Shown: piece by piece, positions 40,693 to 51,128 of the stretch
How the letters are laid out: the number at the start of each line of letters is the position of its first letter
How positions within the stretch are numbered: position 1 is the first letter of the stretch
NCBI GenBank assembly: GCA_009746045.1
Contig: RPFO01000106.1
Span: 2,324,211 to 2,388,210 of the forward strand
Direction: 5' to 3'
Length of the DNA: 64,000 nt
DNA from: Mesostigma viride
Taxonomy: Eukaryota; Streptophyta; Mesostigmatophyceae; Mesostigmatales; Mesostigmataceae
Made by a program: the position numbers and the translations under genes
Notes under the pieces: model-generated
Told to the model about the DNA's origin: nothing
Databases searched by the model: none
Seen by the model: only the letters and a program-made list of their open reading frames with translations

Positions 40693-40910
40693 TGAGACCC
40701 ATCCTAGGCCGCGGTCACTATAGGGTCACTATAGGGGTGGCAGATGCCAGCATAAGGGTGGTGCACTTCTCCTAGTCGCGATGACGGAATGATGACGGAA
40801 TGATGATGGAAGCTACTTAATTAATTAATTAATAGACACGTGACTGCGTCACGTGAGCATAAGTCCTCAGTGGGAGGGGAACATGGGATGGAATGGATGG
40901 TATAAGCTAT
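40693..40910 (-). other. LINE 3' tail region with hairpin and TTAA run
   Basis: Non-coding. Contains ATGACGGAATG short repeats (40779-40810), a (TTAA)4 run at 40817-40832 and the hairpin CACGTGAC-TGC-GTCACGTG at 40838-40856. The 3' end of the LINE lies somewhere here, close to the telomere-like tract. Confidence 0.45.
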
Positions 40911-42197
40911 CTAGGTCCTAGTTACAGGGGTGTGGGCACCGCGGCCCGAATCACTATGAATGCCATACTTGGTCACACGCGGAGCCCCCACAGGCTTGGG
41001 GGTGGTCTCCTTCATCACTACTTGCCATCTATCCTTGCGCACCATCTGCCTCCATATTATGTACAGACAAACCAGGAGGCTGCCCGGGGGTGAGCCCGTC
41101 ACGTCTAGTGTAGCACATGTCCATGCCGAGTCTATCACGAAAGGTTCACGGGTGGCGGCCCTGCCGCGCGCGGCCGGGGGCACGCCAGGTGAGGACATAT
41201 CGCCCAGGCTGGGCGGGCTTGGTGCCAGCTAGTCTATCTGAGGTATCTACCTGATCTTTGCGGGCCAGGTGCCCGGCTAGGCCCAGGCGCCTGTGCCTAA
41301 TAATGTGGGAAACATAGGGCAAATCAGCGTACAAATCCTCATTACTAATGTGCAAACCAAAGGGGATGTTAAGGGCCTTGCGCAGCATCTTGGTGACGAC
41401 GACGTCGAGTCGTTGCTCCAGCTCCTGCGTCAGTGTCCACGTCTCGGCGCCGTAGGTCAGGATCGTCAGAATGACGACCTTGAAGAGGTCACGCTTGACG
41501 ATCCGGGGTAGGGCGGGGTTGCTCCATGCCAGCGGCGGTGGTCATGGAGGTGCGCCCACGCCATGCCGATCCGTGTCGTCATGTCGTCCTCGCAGTCGGG
41601 AAGCCAACTGCCGAGCAGCTTGCTTGAAGCGGCCTGAGGGAGGGTAGTTGACCTCGGCATCGTCTAAGAGGCGGAGTGTGGGTGGGGGCCCTGCCATGCC
41701 GAGGGCCAGGGCCTCCGTTTTGGGGCTGATTCAGTCTAGACCAACCGCCCGAGCCTCGAGCGCCAGGCAGTCCAGCCAAAGTTGGGCAGACTCCGGCTTC
41801 TCGATGAGCGTGATGCCGTCGGCATAAATGAGGTCAGCTAGTAAATTCTGCTTGTTAGTCGGCCCCCCTTCCCCAAGCTCGTTCATGATCGCTAGGCCAG
41901 GGGCACGGCCTGCAGTGCTAGCAAAGCAAGCACGTGCCTGGCGCATAACATAATCCACTACAATAATAAACAGGTACGGCGACAGGACGCAACCCTGCCA
42001 GACGCCGGTCTGCAGTGGGCATGGCGGGGTTATTATGCCGTGTTGAGTGCACACCGAGGTGGTCGACCCCTCAAACAGCGTGCGGATGACGGTAATCAGG
42101 GGAGTGGGGACGCGAGCGCGAGCAAGTACAGCCCATAGAGCGTCCCAGAGGACAGAATCAAAAGCCTTGATGAAGTCGACGAAGATCAGGATGGCGG
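40911..42197 (-). pseudogene. LINE reverse transcriptase, C-terminal half
   Basis: On the minus strand from 42197: FVDFIKAFDSVLWDALW (RT motif with the first Asp), GVWQGCVLSPYLFIIVVDYVM, LIYADGITLI, then after frameshifts LLGSWLPDCEDDMTTRIGMAW, KMLRKALNIPF and HIIRHRRLGLAGHLARK, the usual C-terminal part of LINE ORF2. YADG replaces YADD, so the second catalytic Asp is lost. Several frameshifts are present. It is the direct continuation of 61055-61980, separated by the chromoviruses; GGCGG at 42193-42197 is the duplicated target. Confidence 0.85.
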
Positions 42198-42769
42198 TGT
42201 TACGTCGCGTAACAATTCGTTGTAGTTACGGACGTAAATTAGGTCCTTGGCCTCGGTTGTTCCTAGGTTACGTGCAGTTCTAGTCTGGACATGATTGTCC
42301 CCGTAACAGTACTGTGGTATATTGGGTGCCTTTGGGCGCCGCGCCGCGTACTATATTAGTGGTCCTTATCCTTTTGTAGAATGTAGTGGACCGGCGTGCA
42401 TCTGTGCACCTGCCTGTGTTTCTGTGGTTCTGCAGGCGAGGGCCAGGTCGGCCCGAGCCTGTTGGACCGTTGGTGACCATTTATGCACGTTCCACTCCTT
42501 GTGTGGTCACTCGGCGTGTGTTAATTGAATTGACACATTTAGGCTTGGGTCACGGCAGTGTAGTTGTGTTTCCTTCCTCTATTCCTGGAGTAAACGGGTT
42601 TTGTTAAATGGTTGTATGGCGTATTATAGCAACACTTACGTTAATGCATTGAGATCAGCTCCGTCACGTTCGTCTTTCGCCAGAGGGTTAAGTAGAGGAG
42701 GCCTGACCAGTTTAGGTAGTATCAGGCCCATTAGAGGTAGAGGTGGAGGTAGATATCCGCGGCGTAACA
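42198..42769 (+). repeat. chromovirus-1 5' LTR
   Basis: 572 bp, TGTTACG...CGTAACA. The first 17 bases, TGTTACGTCGCGTAACA, form a near-perfect palindrome. A primer-binding-type TGGTTCCGGAGG follows one base after the LTR (42771). Confidence 0.95.
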
Positions 42770-42975
42770 ATGGTTCCGGAGGAACTTCAGTAGGTAGTGA
42801 ACGAGACGACTATCCCTTGCCACATACACCTTTTCAAGACCCCTTCCGCGTCCAGGAACAAGAAGTCGACACTTCCTTGATAGGTAATGGGCGGGTCGCC
42901 TTCAAGCTAGGAGCGTCGTGCTGCCCGTTTCGGGACACGCTTTACCTAGAAGCTAGACCTGCTCACAGCGGATAA
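42616..42975 (+). CDS. chromovirus-1 ORF starting inside the LTR (119 aa, RGG-rich)
   Basis: MAYYSNTYVNALRS... starts in the last 150 bp of the LTR, passes through the LTR end (RPIRGRGGGRYPRRN) and the primer-binding site (NNGSGG), and stops at 42975. Exactly the same 119-codon frame is kept in chromovirus-2 (60229-60588). RGG motifs suggest RNA binding. No family recognised. Confidence 0.5.
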   Translation: MAYYSNTYVNALRSAPSRSSFARGLSRGGLTSLGSIRPIRGRGGGRYPRRNNGSGGTSVGSERDDYPLPHTPFQDPFRVQEQEVDTSLIGNGRVAFKLGASCCPFRDTLYLEARPAHSG

Positions 42976-43302
42976 ATCCTTTCGTAGTTAGCCTGTCCTT
43001 CGCCTTGTTTTCCTGCTTACGGTTGTTTCCTGCCTTAGATCGGGGAGTATTACTGTTCGGAGACGATTAGCGTCGCCGTACCTACACCTTTTTCCTTGTG
43101 CTGCTGCTTTATTAGACGGCCGCACCCGCAGAGTTACGGGGCGCTGTGTTAGGACGAGCGCTGGGATATCCGGCCGCTGACTTAGGACGAGAGCTGGAAA
43201 CTCCCGCCCTCCTTCTTCTTTCGGTGATCCAGATCGTCAAGCTAAGTCGCCTACCCCTACCTCGTCTAGCTTGACATCACAAGACACGCCAGGTGAGTTA
43301 TC

Positions 43303-43695
43303 ATGAGTCAACGTCGTGTTTTTACTGCGCCTTCCCATTCATCTAGTGATAATAGTTTAGCTAAGTATTACGTGGTTATTACCCCTCAATGGTCAGCCAT
43401 TTTCCTCTCTTGGTCAGATGCTAGGAAGATAGTGCAAAACCGTACATATAATGTAATTAGGTATAAGAAATTTGTTACCTTCGAGGAAGCTCAACAATTC
43501 CTTATAGACCATAGCGTATCAGATCTAGGCCTACACGTACGTTCTACTCCTCATGGTCGCCCTCCTGTAGAAGCTCTAGATTTTGCTACCCCTCCTTCGT
43601 CTCCCCCTAAGAGGGCTGCATCCTCTTCTAGCTTAGATACTCCTCTCACCTTGGAATTCGGTTCCCTATCCATTACTGTTGTTAAAAAGGACTGA
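43303..43695 (+). CDS. RNase H1-type hybrid-binding domain protein (chromovirus-1)
   Basis: 130 residues, intact. Residues about 21-70 (KYYVVITPQWSAIFLSWSDARKIVQ...YKKFVTFEEAQQFL) match the N-terminal RNA/DNA hybrid-binding domain of eukaryotic RNase H1, also seen in caulimovirus inclusion-body protein (Cauli_VI): YYVV, I-F-x-S-W, K-x-F-x-T-x-E-E-A. No RNase H catalytic part follows. It sits between leader and gag. An identical frame is in chromovirus-2. Confidence 0.8.
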   Translation: MSQRRVFTAPSHSSSDNSLAKYYVVITPQWSAIFLSWSDARKIVQNRTYNVIRYKKFVTFEEAQQFLIDHSVSDLGLHVRSTPHGRPPVEALDFATPPSSPPKRAASSSSLDTPLTLEFGSLSITVVKKD

Positions 43696-43819
43696 TTTAA
43701 ATTGTTCCTTTCTGTTAAACCATTAAAATCTTTTCCTTTTCTTTCCTTGCCTTATATTAGGCCTTGTCCTTTATCCTTGCTGCTTTCAGTTAGATTTTTG
43801 ATCATTTACTTAAACAAAA

Positions 43820-45472
43820 ATGGATCCAATGGGTGGTAACCTGTCGCCTATACCTACCAATACTCCTACTACCAATAATAATAATAATACTACTACTAAT
43901 AACATTAACAATACCAATACTCGTGGTAACCGACGGGACTCCTTGGAAACGGTACACCATCTCACTCCTCAAGGTATACTGCGTACCTCACCGCCTTCTC
44001 CTGCTGCTGGTGGTCGCCGTCGTCCCTCAATTACCCCACCTACCTATGAACAACGTATTTCCCAAGTCAGATTTAGTGAGGAACCTTCTTTCGTTGTGAA
44101 CCAGGCCCCTGCCCCTTCTGCAACCTTGGCTCACCCCTCCAGCAGGTCCTCACACACTAACAATGCTCCTAGGCCTCCTTCCCACCCTGTGCCTTCAATG
44201 CCTGCTATTAACACGGGTCGTACCTCGGCCCCTGTCGGCCCTTCTGGGCGCCCTAGTGCAGTCCCCTTTTTCCCACCTGCTTCCTGGTCCTACCCTGAGA
44301 CGGCCTATGAGGCTGCCCAGGTTCCTACCCGTGTGGCTGATTTAGAAGTTAATAATGATTTCAGTACCATGCCCCTAGATGATAGGAATTATGATCATTT
44401 TGCCTATTCCTCTCTTCGTGAGCAATATACTGTCCCCTTCTCCTATGGGCACCATCCGGAAACGGTGGCTCCCTCCAGACCCCTACCCAAGACTTTTCCT
44501 ATCCCTTCCTTCTATCCCGCTTATGTAGCAGTGGAAGATAGTGGCCCTATGGGAAAAACTGATGCTTCTAATCCCCCTAAGCCTCCTGCTCTTCCCCTCT
44601 TTGCCAACCTTCCTAAGCTGGATGTCAAGTCTACCCCTCAACAGTTTTTCACCTTCATTATGTTGCTCACCCAGAACACAGAGTCCTGGCAGAACCACAA
44701 TAGGTGGCGCCTCTCTGATGCTGTACTAGTTCCTCATTATCTTACTACCTGCATTACTCCTGAACTTGCTAACCTCATCCAGTGTGAGTCTCTTGCCTCT
44801 CACGCCTACCCAAACTCTGTAGCAGAATTGTTCAAGCGTTTAGAGAACCATTTAGTCCCTCCCGATGCAGATTGGCAGGATAGATTATCCTTTGGCACCT
44901 TGCAGCAGGGTACCAAGTCCTTCAAAGAATATATGAAAGAGTTTGATGCTCAGATGGTACGAATTAGGGATCTGTCGGGTGCAGAAGTGCGTGCCCGCTT
45001 CCTTCAGGGCCTCAGTAGACCCCTATTGCGTGAAGTCAAACGCCAGTTCTCTGCCTACCGTTTTACTGACCTGCCCCTCAAGCATGTGCGCCAGCATCTT
45101 CTACGTGTAGCAGATTTCTTCTCCACGCCTTCTCTTCCTACCCGTTCCCGTATTAATAATATTATCCTTACCCCTGAGGAGGAGAACTCCTATGTAGAAG
45201 AATTAGATATCTGTGTGACTGACCTTTCAGCTCTGGATGTCTCTCATATTACCTGCTATCATTGTAAGGAAGTAGGTCATCTTAAACGTGAGTGCCCCAA
45301 GTTCCTTTCGGGTGCTCCCCCTCATCCCGACGCTCGCCCTCCTCGTACCCCTCAGCGTGCTCCTATTCGTCCCACTTCAGGACGCATTCCTTCAGCTACC
45401 CCTAGTAGGCTGAATGCTGTGCAGACAGGATCCCCAGGGTTCCCCATGATAATTAGGCAAGCACCCTTGTAA
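43820..45472 (+). CDS. gag: chromovirus-1 gag, 3' end altered by deletion
   Basis: 550 codons: a Thr/Asn-rich start; a Pro/Ser-rich region; a capsid domain at about residues 260-430 (PQQFFTFIMLLTQNTESW...FKEYMKEFDAQMVRIRDLSGAEVRARFLQGL) of the Ty3 retrotransposon gag type; and a CCHC knuckle (CYHCKEVGHLKREC, about 477-490). The last residues (MIIRQAPL) come from fusion to sequence just upstream of the integrase. Chromovirus-2 keeps the native gag end. Confidence 0.85.
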   Translation: MDPMGGNLSPIPTNTPTTNNNNNTTTNNINNTNTRGNRRDSLETVHHLTPQGILRTSPPSPAAGGRRRPSITPPTYEQRISQVRFSEEPSFVVNQAPAPSATLAHPSSRSSHTNNAPRPPSHPVPSMPAINTGRTSAPVGPSGRPSAVPFFPPASWSYPETAYEAAQVPTRVADLEVNNDFSTMPLDDRNYDHFAYSSLREQYTVPFSYGHHPETVAPSRPLPKTFPIPSFYPAYVAVEDSGPMGKTDASNPPKPPALPLFANLPKLDVKSTPQQFFTFIMLLTQNTESWQNHNRWRLSDAVLVPHYLTTCITPELANLIQCESLASHAYPNSVAELFKRLENHLVPPDADWQDRLSFGTLQQGTKSFKEYMKEFDAQMVRIRDLSGAEVRARFLQGLSRPLLREVKRQFSAYRFTDLPLKHVRQHLLRVADFFSTPSLPTRSRINNIILTPEEENSYVEELDICVTDLSALDVSHITCYHCKEVGHLKRECPKFLSGAPPHPDARPPRTPQRAPIRPTSGRIPSATPSRLNAVQTGSPGFPMIIRQAPL

Positions 45473-46890
45473 ATTTGTAGGTGGGTTTTTATATGTGCAG
45501 ATAGCAGATTCTCCCCCTCAATGGCGCCTGTATGTCCCTCCTATCTGTCGCTCCTCCTTGCTCTTTGAGTTGCATGACTTAGCTGCTCACCAGGGTGGTA
45601 AACGGGTACGGGACCTAGTAGCCCGCTCTTTATTACTGGCCTTCCCTTTATAAGGATGTGGATGAGTATGTTAGAACTTGTCAATCTTGCCAGGAAATGA
45701 AACCCAATAATGTAGGACAGATAGCAGAACCTAGGACCTTGCCTGACCCTATCATGCCTTGGGAGTCTATCATGATGGATTTTGTAGGACCTTTTAGAAA
45801 GAATGATAGGGGCAATGCCCAAATCCTTGTGTTCATAGATCGTTTTACTCGTATGTGCCATCTTGTGCCATGTCCTTTAGAACTCACCGCACGTGATTGC
45901 GCACGCCTATACCTCAATAATGTATATAGATATCATGGATTGAGTAGGCAGTTTATTAGTGATAAGGATAAATTATTTACCTCAGATTTTTGGCAGCAGT
46001 TTTTCGCTGCCATCGGTACCAAGGTTACCTACGGTACTGCCTACCACTCCTCCTCCTCTCATTTAGTAGAGCGTCTTAATAGAGTAGTAGAAGAAGCGCT
46101 TAGGCACTATGTTAATGGCTCGGGTAGTGATTGGGAGGATTATTTATGTTTGGTAGAGTTCTCCCTCAACAATTGTCCCCAAGCTGCGCATGGATATACG
46201 CCCTTCTTCTTAGATACTGGGAGACAGCCCCTTACCCCTACCTCTCTCTTAGCTAGTCCTCTACGGGACAAGGATGATGTGTCCCGAGATACTGTAGAAG
46301 GTGTACAGTCCTTACTAGATAGAATGAAAACTGCTCATGACCACGCGATCTCAGGGTATCAAAAAGCTCAGGCTAAGTACCTTGCTAGGTTGCGTGCCTC
46401 CTTAGATAGACGAGCACCTGAGATAGAAGTAGGAGATCTAGTATTAGTAGAAGGCCCCCGTGTTGGCCGTTTTGCTCATAAGTTTGAAGCAGAACTGAAG
46501 GTCAAACTTAGGCCTGCCTTCTTAGGACCCTTCCATGTGTTGTCTAGGGTAGGAAATTTCTTGTATAAGGTCGATATCCCTACCTCTTGGCAAACGCATT
46601 CAAACACCTTCCATAGGAGCCAGCTTAAACTGTACCACCCTAGTACGTTCGCTGGCAGGGAGTTAGCGCCTGCCCCTTTAGAGCATAATCCTGACACTGG
46701 GGAAGTAGAAGACGAAGTAGAAAGCATCGTGGCCCATCGAGATATCAAAAAGGGCCGCGGTACCCAGCGTCAGTATAAAGTGAAGTGGATGTATGCTCGT
46801 AGTGAAGTAGATAAGGTTTGGTATACGGAGAGTGAGCTAGATGGGTGTAGTCGCCTGCTGCAGGAATATAAAACCCTGCACAAGCTCTAG
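45473..46890 (+). pseudogene. pol: chromovirus-1 integrase and chromodomain
   Basis: The HHCC start (FELHDLAAHQGGK...) is in a broken frame; the open frame from 45658 begins at VDEYVRTCQSCQ. Integrase core: MDFVGPF, ISDKDKLF and HLVERLNRVVEEAL supply the D, D and E. The C-terminus VESIVAHRDIKKGRG..QYKVKWMYARSEVDKVWYTESEL...LLQEYKTL is a chromodomain, which in chromoviruses directs integration to marked chromatin. Protease, RT and RNase H are missing. Confidence 0.87.
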
Positions 46891-46966
46891 TCGTAGGCCT
46901 TCTCCTCTCTTATGTTATGTCTGCTGTCGACGGGTGGTTGGTTGTCCCCTCCCCTCCGCAGCCGTC

Positions 46967-49278
46967 ATGACCGAGCCTACCCCTCCGGCTGAGAGCCCGC
47001 TGCCGTCCCTGCCCCTACCGGACCCTGAGCTGTATTTCGAGGCCCTTCCGGGCCGTTGGGTGTCGCGATCATGTTACCGGGGTGGCGTTGTGCAGCCGGC
47101 CCTTCAGGCCCAACATGCGAGCTTAGTCAGGGCGGCCCTCTTCGGGGTCACGTGGTATGGTCCTTCCCCTGATGAGCCGCACCAGCTTGTCCTGCACGGT
47201 TTCGATGATGCCGGACACTGTTTGTTGGGGTGTGGTTCCAGCTGTCCCGCCTTGGGGCAGATAGATGCGGTTCTCCGGTGTTGCCGTGTGTTCTCCTACC
47301 TCTCCACTCCTGTGGGCCGTACCTGCCTACGGGAGGTGTTCCCGTGGCTTCCAGCTGAGGGTGATGCTGAGGTAGACGAGAACCCCTGCGACCTTTTACG
47401 GGCCGTAGAGTTCATGGAGATAGCTGATCAGTCGGCGGGACTAGCGGTTAGTGGTCCTACCCTTCGGGCGCCCCAGCTGAGGTACATTATACTCCAGATT
47501 ATTCTGCCTCGAGCGCTGCGTCCGCCTCCTCGGTGTCTGTCCCTCCCTCTCCGGTCCCGTCGTCCCCTCGGTCGACCCGGGATGTCGCAGTGGAGCCTAC
47601 CCCTTCGGGTTTGCCTGATCCTCTTTCGGCGACGGTCTCGGCTATGCAGGCTCAGATCCAGTCTTTGACCACGGCGTTTGGGGCCTTCCTTGCGGCCCAG
47701 GCGCAGGTCCCGGCCACGCCGGCTGGATCCGCGCCCCCTACCCCTTCTGTCGCCCCGGCGACTACGGCTTCGCACGCGCCCCCGCCTGCGCCCGCGGTCG
47801 CTGTGGTTCCGGCGGCTCCTGCGACTCCTGCTGCCTCTGCGCCTGTCACCGCTCTACCTGCGCCTACGCGGGAGTCTCCTGCCCCTGTTAGCTCGCCCTC
47901 CGTCGCTGCTTCCGAGCCTCCTCCCGCTCAGGCGCAGACGTCGCGGGGTTTCTTTGGCGATACTAGCGGCCTTCCCAGACTTTGGGAGGGTGGTCCTCCG
48001 CAGAGGATTCCGGTTCCTGACTGGGGCCTGGATGGTAGTCAATCTTATGCAGGACTGCCTGTCCCTACGGGCCCCATTTTCAACATGTGGCCTGAGGGTG
48101 CACCGGCAACGGAGACCGGCGCGCCTGCGTCGTTGGTGGGTCCGTCACGGCCCTCTCTGGCTTCAGGTCCGGCGCGACCTCCTGTTTTACCAGTGCCCCC
48201 TGCGTCGGTGTCGGCTCCTGCCCCTGCGTCAGCCCCTGCTCCGGTCCCTCCTCCTTCGGCCTCGCGGTCGTTGGCCGCGGTTGTTCGGTCCACCGGTCAG
48301 GATCCTCGCGCCACCCGCGCTGCCGATTCCCTCAGGGAGTTGTCCCAGGGTGATCGGGACAGGGCTCCTTCTGTGGTGCACGCGACGCCGGAGTCGCGTG
48401 ACGCGCCCATTCCGGGGTATGGTATGTCCGCACTCGCCTGCCAACAGTGTGACCTGCCGCGCGCCTCTGCTGAGCTTGCCATCTCTCCCATGTCCTATGG
48501 GTTCTCCCAGGTGTGTCGGGCGCCCCGGGATCGTGGCCTACCCATTGAGACTGATCGGCCTCCGTTCGACATGGTTATTTTAGCTGATCCGGTGTTCGAG
48601 GGTGAGATCCTGGTCCGGCGCGTCCTGTATCGCTGGGCGAGGCGCCACAACGACTTGGACACCTACGGTGGGTTTCAGTGGGCTTACCCTCCCCCTCTGG
48701 GCATTATGGCTTCGGATGCCCTTACAGTAGAGTTTCCTGCGGTGCCGGGTGCGGCGTACACTACGGTCCTCCAGCCCATCCTTGAGTGGGATGCCCGCCG
48801 CCCGGTGCCTATCCCGGGCCAGGGTCTAGACTCCCGCGGTCACCCTCCTCCTCGTGCCAGCGACTACCTAGAGACATTCGGGTCGCGACAGTGTGTTCGT
48901 CGGTGGCGCTCCCGCGAGATTCGGCACATCCGGTTGTGGCCTTCCAACGTGGAGCCCCTGGTGGACCTGTTCTTCCCGACGGGTCTGCGCCCTCGGATTC
49001 GGTATCATTGCCTCCTCCTGCGGGCCCTTTGCCTGATCGCGGTAGAGCCTTTCCTTCGCCTCTTTGCCTGTGGCTTTCTGGACTGGGCCCGTGGCCAGGT
49101 CGTCCTCACGCAGCATAGGTATTACTGGGCCTTCCTGGGCCTCTTTCCTGACGGCGTGTGGGCCGATGTTTTCCTCACTGTAGATAGGCATGACAATGTT
49201 GAGGATGTGGCTCACTACCAGGCCTACCTGGAGGTCTTGCTGGCCTCTCGTGGCACTTACCAGACGGATGGCCACTAG
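46967..49278 (+). pseudogene. chromovirus-1 ORF3, unknown, one frameshift
   Basis: Begins ATG 46967 (MTEPTPPAESPL), 77 bp after pol, and ends at 49278. A missing C near 47463 (CCTACCCTTCGGG versus CCTACCCCTTCGGG in chromovirus-2) shifts the frame; otherwise about 770 codons. An N-terminal part with several Cys (CLLGCGSSCPALG), a 250-residue Pro/Ala/Ser-rich centre, and a C-terminal folded-looking part rich in Trp/Arg (RVLYRWARRHNDLDTYGGFQWAYPP). No envelope signature: no signal peptide or clear membrane span. Function unknown. Confidence 0.6.
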
Positions 49279-49654
49279 ATAGAGGGCCTTAGGCCCGACC
49301 TGAGGGTGTTGTCCCTCCGGTATGTAGAGTCGCCCTCATATTCTGGCCAGTTGGTTGGCTGTTCTTGGTCCTTAGCGCTGATGTGTTTACTCTGTGTGTC
49401 CTGCCCAGTGCCGTCCCCCCGGCCAGGACTCCGTTCCAGGCAGTTAGGGGAACCTACCACCAGGCTTGGTGCTGGCTAACCCTACACCACCCGGCGTGGT
49501 GGTGGAGACCGTGTGAACTATTGGTGCTTTGTATCTGGGATGGTCTATCGATTGTGTTGGTGTGTGCTGGGTGCGTTAGGATTATTTTCCTACCCCTCTG
49601 GTTCCCTCCTCTCTGCGTAGGGAGAGGGCTCCCTACCTTTTGTGGGGGGGGAGG
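49279..49654 (+). other. chromovirus-1 3' untranslated region and polypurine tract
   Basis: Non-coding; ends with TGTGGGGGGGGAGG (49641-49654) against the 3' LTR, a good polypurine tract. Confidence 0.75.
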
Positions 49655-50179
49655 TGTTACGTCGCGTAACAATTCGTTGTAGTTACGGACGTAAATTAGG
49701 TCCTTGGCCTCGGTTGTTCCTAGGTTACGTGCAGTTCTAGTCTGGACATGATTGTCCCCGTAACAGTACTGTGGTATATTGGGTGCCTTTGGGCGCCGCG
49801 CCGCGTACTATATTAGTGGTCCTTATCCTTTTGTAGAATGTAGTGGACCGGCGTGCATCTGTGCACCTGCCTGTGTTTCTGTGGTTCTGCAGGCGAGGGC
49901 CAGGTCGGCCCGAGCCTGTTGGACCGTTGGTGACCATTTATGCACGTTCCACTCCTTGTGTGGTCACTCGGCGTGTGTTAATTGAATTGACACATTTAGG
50001 CTTGGGTCACGGCAGTGTAGTTGTGTTTCCTTCCTCTATTCCTGGAGTAAACGGGTTTTGTTAAATGGTTGTATGGCGTATTATAGCAACACTTACGTTA
50101 ATGCATTGAGATCAGCTCCGTCACGTTCGTCTTTCGCCAGAGGGTTAAGTAGAGGAGGCCTGACCAGTTTAGGTAGTAT
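49655..50179 (+). repeat. chromovirus-1 3' LTR, first 525 bp
   Basis: Identical to the 5' LTR as far as GGTAGTAT, where chromovirus-2 begins one extra T later. The final 49 bp are at 61006-61054. Confidence 0.92.
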
Positions 50180-50180
50180 T

Positions 50181-50752
50181 TGTTACGCCGCGGATATCTA
50201 CCTCCACCTCTACCTCTAATGGGCCTGATACTACCTAAACTGGTCAGGCCTCCTCTACTTAACCCTCTGGCGAAAGACGAACGTGACGGAGCTGATCTCA
50301 ATGCATTAACGTAAGTGTTGCTATAATACGCCATACAACCATTTAACAAAACCCGTTTACTCCAGGAATAGAGGAAGGAAACACAACTACACTGCCGTGA
50401 CCCAAGCCTAAATGTGTCAATTCAATTAACACACGCCGAGTGACCACACAAGGAGTGGAACGTGCATAAATGGTCACCAACGGTCCAACAGGCTCGGGCC
50501 GACCTGGCCCTCGCCTGCAGAACCACAGAAACACAGGCAGGTGCACAGATGCACGCCGGTCCACTACATTCTACAAAAGGATAAGGACCACTAATATAGT
50601 ACGCGGCGCGGCGCCCAAAGGCACCCAATATACCACAGTACTGTTACGGGGACAATCATGTCCAGACTAGAACTGCACGTAACCTAGGAACAACCGAGGC
50701 CAAGGACCTAATTTACGTCCGTAACTACAACGAATTGTTACGCGACGTAACA
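50181..50752 (-). repeat. chromovirus-2 3' LTR
   Basis: 572 bp; on the minus strand the purine tract TTTTGTGGGGGGGGGAGG precedes it (50753-50770). Confidence 0.93.
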
Positions 50753-51128
50753 CCTCCCCCCCCACAAAAGGTAGGGAGCCCTCTCCCTACGCAGAGAGGA
50801 GGGAACCAGAGGGGTAGGAAAATAATCCTAACGCACCCAGCACACACCAACACAATCGATAGACCATCCCAGATACAAAGCACCAATAGTTCACACGGTC
50901 TCCACCACCACGCCGGGTGGTGTAGGGTTAGCCAGCACCAAGCCTGGTGGTAGGTTCCCCTAACTGCCTGGAACGGAGTCCTGGCCGGGGGGACGGCACT
51001 GGGCAGGACACACAGAGTAAACACATCAGCGCTAAGGACCAAGAACAGCCAACCAACTGGCCAGAATATGAGGGCGACTCTACATACCGGAGGGACAACA
51101 CCCTCAGGTCGGGCCTAAGGCCCTCTAT

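Larger units (their letters stand above)
42198..50179 (+). mobile_element. chromovirus-1: Ty3 LTR element, RT region deleted, plus strand
   Basis: 5' LTR 42198-42769, internal 42770-49654, 3' LTR 49655-50179 completed by 61006-61054 beyond chromovirus-2. Target duplication GGCGG at 42193-42197 and 61055-61059. Carries the LTR-start ORF, hybrid-binding-domain ORF, intact gag up to a deletion at about 45449, integrase plus chromodomain, and ORF3. Protease, RT and RNase H are absent through a deletion of about 2.8 kb relative to chromovirus-2, with AAT microhomology at the join. It could only move with help. Confidence 0.9.

Noticed and set aside
4740-40700. Terminal inverted repeats of the viral element
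   Set aside because: Left (4740-5450) and right (39914-40700) sequences were compared by eye in both orientations; no convincing match was found.
47678-48583. Arg/Leu-rich 301-codon frame in chromovirus-1 and its copy at 51824-52729
   Set aside because: Alternative-frame reading of the Pro/Ala-rich ORF3; composition is that of a GC-rich shadow.
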